A DNA stretch of 64,000 bases from Harmothoe impar (Eukaryota; Annelida; Polychaeta; Phyllodocida; Polynoidae), in the NCBI GenBank assembly GCA_947462335.1, contig OX381714.1, positions 52,869,800 through 52,933,799 on the forward strand. Direction: 5' to 3'. The notes beneath the pieces were generated by a model that saw only the letters and a program-made list of their open reading frames with translations, did not search any database and had not been told where the DNA came from. Both the position numbers and the translations under genes were made by a program. Positions 43,801 to 55,800 of the stretch are shown piece by piece (the first letter of the stretch is position 1; each line of letters opens with the position of its first letter).

Positions 43801-46800
43801 CAAATGTAAATTATTTGAAAGGTAATTGTCTTGTGAATTTGCTGATATGAGATGTTTACATATGTATCTATTAGAGAGTTATGACCAATCTACAAAATCC
43901 AATGTAAACAAAGCTTTATTATGAAAATTCACCTCACCACATGTGTCTATAGTTATGACGGCGACCGGAGAAATGTGAGTGTGTCTCCCTTTTCTACCAG
44001 GCTGTGAGGACACTTTCTATGGCTATTCCAACACCACTCTGCAGAGGTCCAAGGCAGCCGAGGGGCACAGCTCAGACGAGGTTGTCTATGGTGTGACATC
44101 AGATGTCTGTAAAACACTGTGCATCAACCGACATGAGGCTCAGTGTAACGGTATTCTGTATGATGCCAGACAGCTGGTCTGTACCCTGACCAACTCCCTT
44201 ATTACATCCTGGGATGTAGACTTGGTGCGCCAGAACGGCACTGACTACCTCCGACGTGGCCGATGTCCAAGTATGTAGTTTCATCTTAACCATCACCTAC
44301 CCTTAAACCTAAGTTAATGCAGATGTAGGTTGGTTGTGTGGTCGTTGTATGGTGGACATGAACGGATAAGGGTAATTTACAGCTGTTTGATGGCCCATAC
44401 CAAATATAGAACATGCCCAGCTAACAATTTTTGTTATTCTATATCAAAATAGCATTTTTAATGTTATATGATGTTTTACCACATTAAGGAGCCATAGAGA
44501 ACATTTATATAACTTTGTACAATGTTGTGCCCAGCAAACAAAACAAGTTATATGACATTTCAGAACATTTCGCCATGGCTTCTTAGTATGGCCAAATATG
44601 TAATGTTAAAAAAGCTATTTTCAGGCAAAATAATTCATTTTTGTTAGCTGGGTGACAGGTACTGCATTAAATATTCCTATGTTCATACGCTGGTATCTAG
44701 GTGGATGACGCCAGCATGTGATGGTCAAAGTGCCACCTGGAGGGGGGGTTTAGCATTCCTTGCATAAAACATGTATCAATGGGTCAATATGACTCAACAG
44801 CGATTAATATAATTGGTTGTTTGCAGATTATGTTGACATGCGTTGTTCCTTTGAGCTTGACATGTGTGACCTGAGGCAATTATACGATGGATGGAGTCGT
44901 GTAGCTGCATCAGTTCATTTTGGATCTACTCAAAAAGGTATGCAATCCCCCCCCCCCCCCGCCTGCTCCACCTATTTGGTGTACATAATTTTTTTAACAA
45001 TTTATAATAAGTTGGTTGACGAGGCTCAAGGGAACTGATCTAAACTATATTAATGTGACCAATAAGATCAATGGCCAATGATATCCACCGAATATTGTGG
45101 TCCATTGTCACTCCTTAGCTTCAATGGTATCCCATGTGATGATAATTGGTGTTTCAGAGTCTTTATTGTTGCGTTTGACGATGCATCTTTCAGCTTGTCA
45201 ACCTCAATGAACTTTGAGAAGTAATTGACAGTTAGAAGCGTTTCCCCTTGAACTCAAATAGATTAGTTCCAATTTCTTCCCATGGTAAATTCTGTGTTGG
45301 TGTCGGCTTTAGCCTCTCTTTTGGTTGCTTGTTCTGATGCTCATTGCATGGCACAAAATCTGACACAAGATCTTCAATTTGTGACGTTATCCCTGGCCAA
45401 TAGAGTCCCTCTCGCTCTCTCTTTGCATTTCACGATTCCCTGATGACTCTCATGGACTTGCTCCATCATGCCTCTTCTCATACTGGGTGGTACTACTATC
45501 ATCGTCTACTGTTTTACGCTGAAATTCCTTATATCTTTTGGGCGAGACTGCTACAAAATCAATCATGTTGATTGGTATCATCTCTATGTCTTCCTGCGTT
45601 GTTGACAAATTTTCTCTGCTCGGAATATGCTTTCCCAGCACAAGTATCACTTTAAGGTGATAGTGTTGCAGTTTGAGCATCATACTCTGTAATCTCATTG
45701 GTGCTGACAACAATGGTTTGGAGAATATGGCTTGCAATGGTCTGTGGTCACTTTCTATAACCACTTCCTTTCCGAATGCATAATGATGGAATTTCTTGCA
45801 TGCATGTACAATTGCTAGCGTCTCCTTCTCTATTTGTGCAGATCTTCGTTCCGTGTCTGTTAGACCTCTTGAAGTGTATGCTGTAGGCTTCTTGACATGG
45901 TAAAAAGCTAACACTTGTTGTTTCGGTGGCCCATGCTGAACTGGTCTTATAGTAGGACCTATTTTAAGACTCACAATACCTGGTAGTGCGCTTGTTGACA
46001 ATTCCACCTCTGGGTAGTCTTCTTGTATACTACTGAATCATTCCCAGCTCTTCACAATATTGCCCTGACAACAGAGTGCACTGTTCTATGTCAATGACAT
46101 AGAATTCCCCATCAACTCTCATGGATTTAAAATCCACCGGCACTGTCACCATTCTTTTGACTGCTATTTTGTGCTTCATGTATGATCGAAACCTCTGCTT
46201 TTTAGCTATCAGCTTTGGTTTGGGTTCTAAGGAGTTGTATAGGTGTACTGGCATCAAAGATCGTTTCTCTCCTGTGTCAAGCTGGATCTTGATTTTCTTT
46301 CCGTCAATTTTCACTGACTCCAACCACTTGTCTTCACATGTTATTGTATTAATCTGGACTTCATTTTATTACACTTTATGCAAGTTCTACTTTGTGCTGG
46401 GCAATATCTATGATCCTTGTTGTAGCCACATTTTACACTGATCCTCCTCCCCTTTCTTGTCTTTTCGCTCTCTGTAGCTCGACTTTTTGGACACTCTGTG
46501 GGATCTCTTCTCAGTTTTCCAGTCTCGTCTTGAATTCTTGTCTGATTTCCAGTCTCGTCCGGAATTCTTGTCTGATTTCCCATATTTTTGATATCCCGCA
46601 GCATGAATCTTTGAGTCTTCTTCTTCTCCTCCTATCACTGACAGGGACTCTCTGGAGGCCTCATCATCTTAGCCGACCTTAATTGCCATAGCTAAATCTA
46701 GGTCATCTCCTTTTTCCAAACACTTCACTTGAACATCATGGTGTCTTGACCTCAGGACTATACCAACTCTTACCATACGGTCTTCCATGTTTCCATGGAC

Positions 46801-49800
46801 CAGAATCTTCAATTCGGTGACAAAATCATCAAACTGCTCGATTTGTGTCTGTTTCCTATTGTTAAATTTCACGGTGACGTGTATCATTTCTCGCCGCTGT
46901 TTTATGTACGCTTCATACTTTTTGTACACCCCCGCTAGCATTTCATTTTTGGCCAGTTGGTTGTTCGCTGCTGGTGCGAAAGTGAATATTGTAAACAATT
47001 CCCTTCCTTTATCGCTAATATATGTCATCAAATAGTTTACTTTCTCTACTTGTGTCTTTGTTGATAGTGGGCCTCCAAAAGTGAAATTACAATGGGCCTT
47101 AAACCTTGCAAATTCTCTATCTAAATCTGCTGCTTTCCAATCCATCTTAGGCACATTTTGTGCTCCGTCAGCCATTTCTCTTTTTTTACAATGTCACTGT
47201 ATTACTGTAGTGGAATCACTATAAATGTCACCTTTAAGGATGGCATGTCACTAAACGGTGACATTTGTCGGCATGTACCACCCATGCAGCCTCAGTGAGT
47301 AACTCACCGGTGCTGCACGTGTGCATTATGCTGACCTTTCAGGAGTGTCTCAACCCCATGGGGTTGGTGTGATGCTTGAATGCAGCGCTGTCATGGGTCA
47401 CTTTCATGCACCATGACAACCAAGGGCATTATGCATTAAGCGTCATGCAATGTCACCAGAGTTGGTAGTATAGTGGTTATCATGGCTGCATTCTTATCAG
47501 AGGCTTGGGGTTCTATACCAGCAGGTGCTATGAGATTTTCTTTGAATTTTTTTAATTTCTTGCAGAAAAGAGAGGGGAGGGGGGAGGAGGGATTGTATCA
47601 CTTGCTGATAGGGTTTACCACTAAAACCCTACCAAATGTTGAATGAGGTTTTTGCACTAAATGTTTGATTCCAAACGTTTTCAAAATGATCTCTTCCAAA
47701 CGTTTTTTCCATCCCATATGCAATTGTTTAAAACATTCTAAAAACATTCTTTGTTACCTAGGTATATACAGACAATTCCCTGGTTTACAATGCGAAGATT
47801 TTGTTCTTTCTGGAATGAACTTAATATTATTCTTTGCACTTGGAAACTGCAGTTGTGACTTGTCCATTAATCAGAGCATACGAACCACCACACTTGTAAG
47901 AGTCTGATGCTGTTTCAGAGTTTAAGGTTTAAGGTTTACCATGCATGTACTCTTTCTCTCTCTGTACAAAATACTAAACTTAGTTACCCATGAAGGTTAG
48001 GATTCATGCGTTAGCTATTTCTAATTGCAGGTTATGTCGCAAGAGCCCATAATAAAGGCGGCATGTACACATCACTCATGTCTACACTGACTGAGCGCTA
48101 CTGTGTGGAGTTCTTCTATAACATCCGTTTGGGGGGACAACTGAAAGTCAACATCATCTATGTAGACGGGAGTAAACAGAATGTGTGGGAGGATGGTGTA
48201 CAAACCTCCAGAGTCCACTGGAAGAGAGGTGAGTGGGGATGTGTAATTAATGCACCTTTGTGCACCTAAAGTTAACCCTTTAAGGACGCCTGTTGCTAAT
48301 AGATGATATTTGCCGTCATGATGCACCGATGCACACCCAGCCAGCGCTGCATTGGTGCATCTTGCTGACACTTCGGGACTATATCAACCCCGTAGAGTCG
48401 GCACGATTCTTGAATGCAGTACTGGCAAGCTACTCGACAGGGCTGGTTTCATGCATCATGACGACCAAGGCATGATGCATTAAGGCATTATGTCATCCTT
48501 AAAGGGTTAATGATACTACAGGCTCATAAATACAGGGTTCATGCCACAGAGGTGAACCATGGTCAAATTAATTTATTTTAATTCATTAGAACCCTAATAG
48601 GCCCAAATGAATGAAACTATTACTTTAATATCAGATATTTATTTTAAAACAATTTTACCATGTACTCACACCAATGTGACCAGCTTTGGATCTGTGGTTC
48701 ATTAAGGTATCAAGGGAATGGCCACATTAGAGGGAGAGAATCTCTTTACATCCCAGTATACATGGAACTATATAAGGGAGGGTTCATTTTTTATGGCAGG
48801 GGGGGTGAGCGTTTGGCAAATCGAATACGTCAAAAATAATTGCCCCCCCCCTCGGAATAGGTTGAAAAAAAAAGGCCCCCCCCTCGGAATAGGTTGAAAA
48901 AAAAGCGCCCCCCCCCCTCACCCTGGATCGTTTTCAACATTATTACAAAAACGATGTTGGTGTTTAATCCTGGGCACTTTTTTACCTACAATTTACTACC
49001 TTGCAACAAATACATCCATTCGTAAGGTGTTTTAGTGTAAACATCTCATGATACTCGCTGGTGAGTGATAATAGTCAAACCTCAGACACTTGACTTACAT
49101 ACCATTGAGTTTAAGGGCCCCAGTGCTTATAAATTGGAAGCTCCCTTACCCTCAGTGCTTACATGAGGCCGGCACTTTTTTGAAGACTGACAAAACGGTG
49201 GGCTATTCTGAGTGTCAAAAGTGATGCAGTGAGAAATTTGCTAGGAGTTTGAGGAAAATTTTAGAAAATTTTGAAAATATTGACATAGTTTGGTAAAATA
49301 TAACACAGGCTGTTACCAAAATTCGCGACATTTCAAGGTACTAAATTCGCGACATTTTTAGTAATACCCCTAACAAAAAAGGCCCCCCCTAAGAATAGGG
49401 TAAAAAAAAAGGCCCCCCCCTTTGAATACCCCTAAAAAAAATTGCCCCCCCCCCTCAAATGCTCACCCCCCCCTGCCATAAATAATGAACCCTCCCAAAG
49501 TGCCTATCATGAACGGGTGGTTGCATTAGGGAACTCACTGTATGCATCTCTTTAGGATTCTTGCAAGTGGATGCAGACCTGTTCTTCTTGGAGTTTGAGA
49601 GAACTGGGTGGGGCATGAGATTCCTGGACAACATCCGTATAGCTCTTTGTAATAGGTTTGGTAAGTAAAGTGCTTTCACATCTTATACTCAAACCATAGA
49701 TACCTTCCCAGCTAACAAAAATATGTTATTTTACATCAAAATAATGTGTTTAACATTAACGTTATGCTGTAAAGTACAAGCATGTCATGATGAATCCTAG

Positions 49801-52800
49801 ACAAAACATACCACTGTCACAATGTACCAGTCGAAATGTATTAGGGTGGTTGGAATGTACCCCTATATTGGTCGTAATGTAACATTTTGTTGGTCAAAAT
49901 GTACCAGACATTTACAAGCCATGCATGAAATGCAAACAGTGTGTAGTCTTACAAATAGCTTGCCTGTAGATGTAGATTATATCATTGCATGCATGATGGA
50001 CAATGGCTTGCTTTCTAAAATATATACATCTTTATTTTTTGTGAAAGACTTTAGACAAAAAATACATGACGGACATTGACACTGCATTGAGTGAGTCTCG
50101 TGCATTAGGCGTGATCATGAGACTCACACAGTATTCCCTGAGAGTCCCTGAGGAAATCTTTTTGAATTCCATGTCTGCATTTGCTCTGCATTTGATTTCT
50201 GCATGTGATGTATATTGACACATTACTCCACCTGCTTGGCATCTGTTGTGGTGTTGTCAAAAGATACCTATATTCCTCACTGTTAGATTGCAGTCAGGTG
50301 CTGCAAATCCGACTACATAATCTGGCCACTGTATAGGAATGGTGGGCAAAGCTGTACCCAAAAATAGGGGGCCGGGGGGGGGGGATCATGGACCTGAATG
50401 TCACAATCCCTTATCCTACATGTGATCGTCCACCACTCCCCTCGCCCCCCCCCCCCCCCCACCCGACTGACGAAAAGCCATCCACTGGTTGGGGTTAGGT
50501 GAGAGAATGCGCACTCACACATCCCACTCTCTCACCAAGCCATCTGCCACCAGCTATGTGTACAGGGTAGGGATCGATGGGGGGGGGGGGGGAAGTTAAC
50601 ACATTTCTGTTTTTCCCCTCAATTTGTCAGAGAAGCCCTGCGCAATTCCAGAACTGTTATGCCATGTGGGCATGGAATACCGTGATAGATGAGCCTTCAA
50701 AAACTGACACCAGGTTAAAGTGATATTTGTGGTTTATTCCATCTTATTACATGGATAGTGACCACCTGCGGTCCTCTGTTGCAGCACCTTATATAGTGGT
50801 CCCGCAAGTGGGGTGGCTAGTGACGTCACAGGTGTGGTATATGGTACATGGATCTTGATTGGATAATCATCTTAATACTAATATGTCAGATGTTACATGA
50901 TTGGTTGATACGGTACGATGGCGGCAACTGGTTGAGACGTGTCAGACCGAGCTCCCACCAAATATAGGATTACCTGTAGTCAAACTAACTTAGGACAGAC
51001 AAATTCAACGTGAAAGAGACCATAAAGGTTGTGTGTATCACAGTTGCACACTTACAACAGGAATTATGTCTCGAAGGCCTAAGAAAAACAAGGACGATCT
51101 TCTGCCAGAAAATGCCTCCCCGGCTGAAGTCATTTTGGCTGTCAACTCGCTCGGACACCGAGTGACTGCAAATGAGACTGCGACAGCGGGCATATTGTCA
51201 ACCCTAGAGGCAATCAACAAGGCGTTGGACACTATAAATAATACTGCCACCATTAATGCGGCTACTTTCATTTCAATCCACGATAAATTCAACGAAACCA
51301 AGTCTTCGCTGAAAACGACGGAGGAAACCATCCGCCAACATGGATTGATGGCCATTGCCCAAACCCGGGTATTGAACGAGCACCAGAGCCGCTTTGAACT
51401 GGCCGACAAGGAAGAGCGAAAAAAGGTGGTAATTATCGAGGGCTACAAAGAAAAACGAGATGAGGATTTAAAAGCTATTGTTGGTAAGCTTTTTAATGAT
51501 ACTGGAGTAAACTTCAACACTGACGCCGTTCAATTTGCCGAGCGGGTGGGAAACTACCAGCCGGCTGCTACACCAAACCAAGATGGCGCCGCCCGTGATG
51601 TAAACAAAAGAGAGAGGCACCGAGCGATACGGTTTGTCTTCAAGGGTCCTGACCATAAGCAACTTCTTATGAAAGCACTCAAATTCTTGAGAGGGAAACC
51701 CGACTGGTACAGGGTATCCATAGGGGATGAACTTGATGCCAGAGAGCGACGACAATTCATAGACCTTAGATCTATGTTCTTCTTGTGTAAAAAAAAAGGG
51801 ATACGAAGCTCGCCTACGCCAGCGTTCAGTCATCATAAACAACAGGCCTTTCTCTCATGCCCAGCTATACAGACTACCCTTTGCTGACCTCAACATGGAA
51901 ATGGCCACTGAAGCCGAGACACCGGATGGACTCATGTTCAGATCCCCCCACCACAGACTATCAAACCTCTACCCATGCCGCATACAAGAGGGTGACCTGG
52001 TCTTCAACTCAGTCGAACAAGCGTTCCAACACAAAAAAGCAGCTGAATGTGGCACTCCCCTGCAGCAGAAGATGATACTGGATCTCTCAGACCCATATGA
52101 CATAATGGAGGCAGGCAAGAAAATTCGGGACACAAAAGAATGGGCCAAGGAAGCTGAAAATGAACTATATAAGTACAATCTGATTAAATTCACTGATCCG
52201 GAGATGAAGGACTACCTGCTTAGCACCGAAGATCTGTACCTATATGAGGCCTCCTTCAGCAAAATATGGGGAGTCTGCATGCACCTTGGACAGGCGGAAG
52301 ACTGTACTAGTGACACAACCCAGGGGGCAAACCTGCATGGCAGAAACTTAGAACGGATCAGACACGAGCTCAGCGCCGACGATGACCCTCCTGAAGAGGA
52401 AGGGGAGGGGGAACAAGAACAAGAACCTGCAAATGGCGATGGGGATGCAGGAGAACGCCAAAGATAATTCTGAACTCTGGTCATAAGACAGTAACATATT
52501 ATACATGTACCGGTATTTTATATATCCTATAGTCTATGACATATTATATGAAAATGTGTGTACTATTCTTTATCCTCAGTGTGATCTCACCATAAATTAA
52601 TTAATTTCTGGCATAAATTTAATTTTTTGTTACATGAACTGTTTGAGAACACGGACACACGTGATGTGGTGTTTATGGTTGTAAACTTGAGGTCTTCATA
52701 TCAGACTGTGTATAAATGTATACGGTATATACTACTGTGATTAACTATTGTGATAAATTTAATTTGATGCTGCACACACTGATCATGACTAGGTGTACAC

Positions 52801-55800
52801 GCGATGAAATGTTTATGAATTTATGTGAAGTTCATGAAATGCACGGATGTAAAATTGAAGTCCCAAAGATGAGATTATGCTTTACTTGTATAAACAACTG
52901 GGCTGAGGTGTCTACATCAGGCTTTGTCATTTACGTATGAATCAACAATAATTGTCTCGATTCTAATTTGATGTAACATAAACTGATTGTGCCAATATGT
53001 ACATGTATTGCAAAGTTTATGAAATTTACGGTATGAAAATTAAACACTGTTTAATCTAGAGATTACGTCAATGTCCTTATTACTGTTAATTTTGGTGGTG
53101 AGCATGGGCTAATCTTCTTAGCCACATGTTAGTAGTAGTATGGGTGGCCACAAGAGCCGAGGCCTGTACTGGGGGGAAGGGGGTATTTTTGGGTTATTGT
53201 TTGTATACCTTCATAAAAATCATATTCTCATGATCACATGTATTACTCTTAGCGGTAACAGCTGCGCCTGACTTTAAAAGGGGGTTCTCTATAGTGCACT
53301 TAAACGCCAGATCGATAAGAAATAAAATAAGCAATCTAAAGGTAGAATTGAGTAACATTGATATAGATATAATATTATTTTCTGAAACCTGGCTAAACGA
53401 TGAGGACGATGATTCATTATACACCTTTCCAAGATATAGTTTGTTCAGGCATGACCGAGTGAGTGTGTATAGAGGAGGAGGCTTATGTGCTCATGTAGAC
53501 GAGAGCATTTCTTGTTCTGCTCAGAAATTTAGTCATTTAAATAGAATGAATGAAAACATCGAAGTTCAGTGGTTATTATCTGTCAAGGGCAGCTTCAAAA
53601 AATCATTAATATGTAATGTTTACAGACCTCCCAGTGGATCTTTACTTGAATTTTGTAACACTATGAAGGCGTTGCTACTCCAAATAGACATGCTGAATAC
53701 ATGTGACCTGTTTATTATTGGTGATTTTAATGTCCATGCACTCAGCGACTCTAGAGAGAAAGACATGTTATATTCTACACTGTACGATTTTCATATGAAA
53801 CAGCTTATTAATGAAATTACCACAACTTCAGGAACCAACAAATGCATAGATTTAATATTCACAAATTGTTATGAAGTTTCGTCCAGTGGGCTATTAAATA
53901 TACACCTATCAGACCATCTACCTGTTTTTGCAGTTAAAGAAAAAGTTCATGTAAAACTTTCCTATAGAAAATTTACCGGTAGGTCTTATAAAAACTTTGA
54001 CATGAAAAAATATCTGGCGAGCGTTGAGGCATGTGACTGGTCACTTTTTAATGAAAGCGACGACCCCGAATTATGTTGGGATATTTTTGAGAACATGCTA
54101 AAACGCATGCTTGACGTCTGTTGTCCTGTTAGAGAATTTAAAGTGGTCGACAAATCTGATCCCTGGATGACTAATTATCTTATTGAGCGCATCACTGATA
54201 AAAATAATGTTTTACGAGAGGCTCGCCATAGCACTTCTATATTGTCTTGGAGAATTGCAAGAGACCTTAGAAATACTGTTAATAGTGAAATTGATGTAGC
54301 CAAAAAGTCTTATTACAAAGATCTCTGTGACGCTAATGCTAAGGACTCAAAGAAATTTTGGGCCTTATTGAAGGAGGTTTTACCCTCAAGGTGTGGGGGT
54401 GGTAGTTCTATTAATCTGATGGAAAATGGTGAACCTGTTAACACAGATCATGTCTGTTCACATATTAACGAATTCTTTGCCAATATTGGCTCCACACTGG
54501 CGGAAGCACATCAGCTGGAATGGGAATTTAGAGGAGACAGATGCGACGTAGAACTAGATGAATTTGAATTTTCGGACGACCAAATTATTAAATGTGTTAG
54601 CAATTTAGATACTTCAAAATCTTCTGCCATTGATTACTTACCAACTAATATTTTCAAACAAGCTGTGTTAAATAATCCCTCCAGGTTTATTAAAATAATA
54701 AATTTGATCGTATCCACAAATATTATACCCCTGTCGTGGAAGATAGCTACTGTGACTCCGCTCCCTAAAAGTGGTGATCTAACTGACGTCAGCAATTATA
54801 GACCTATAAGTGTACTCCCAGTCCCGGGGAAGGTGCTTGAACGTCTGATACACGATTCTCTGTCCGAACACCTTGATGTAAATAATATCTTGTCTGACCG
54901 TCAGGGTGGATACCAGAAAGGAAAGTCTACGATGGACTCTATCTCTAATTTTCTTGATGACATATTGTTACAAAGAAATAATGGATGTATTACCTTAGCA
55001 GCCTTTATAGATATCAAAAAGGCCTTTGATAGTGTTAATTATGTAATTCTTCTAAAAAAACTGGAAATGTACGGTATCCGCAACCGACCTTTAACGCTGA
55101 TAGAAAATTATCTGTCAAGGAGGCAGCAGTGCACGGTGGCAAACAACAAACGTTCTGTCAACCTCCCCCTCACCTGTGGTGTACCCCAAGGTTCAATTTT
55201 AGGTCCTTTATTCTTTTTAATTTACATTAATGACTGCATTTCGGCCCTTGACACACATAAAACAATGCTTTATGCTTACGACTCAGTACTTTATGTCTCA
55301 GGGAAAAATTTCCAAGTACTTCAAGATAGTTTAACTCTAGCTTTAGCATCGTTTTACGACTGGTCCTCTATAAATAAATTGACTATGAATGAAAATAAGA
55401 CAAAAATAATGACATTTGCTTCTTCAAAAACCCTGGCTAAATTGCCGAAACCCAAAATTTCACTAAACAATAAAACTTTAAAATCCGTCATTTCATACAA
55501 ATACCTTGGGGTCACCGTTGACGAAGAGCTGAATTTTTGCCAACACACCAGACTGCTAATAAAGAGTGTTAACTTTAAGTCTCTATTAATGTACATGGTA
55601 AAAGACTACATGTCTGCAAAGATTTTAAGGAAAGTTTATGTTACATATTTATTACCTATCATTGATTATGCCGACATTTTGTATACTAATACTAACTCAG
55701 ATCTGTTGGCTGAGTTGCAGAGATGCCAAAACAGATGTCTGAAAACATGCTTCGGCCTGCATATGTTAACTCCGACCATTGAGGTTCATAGAGCTGCCCA

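Noticed and set aside
47457..47531. tRNA gene (Asp/Glu-like)
   Set aside because: D arm and T arm are recognisable but the anticodon arm and B box are degenerate; treated as a tRNA-derived repeat.
51038..51842. Antisense ORFs across LINE-B ORF1
   Set aside because: Opposite-strand shadows of ORF1 with no recognisable motif.
52212..52484. Antisense ORF across the NADAR region
   Set aside because: A shadow of the sense frame; no motif and serine-rich composition from the acidic tail codons.
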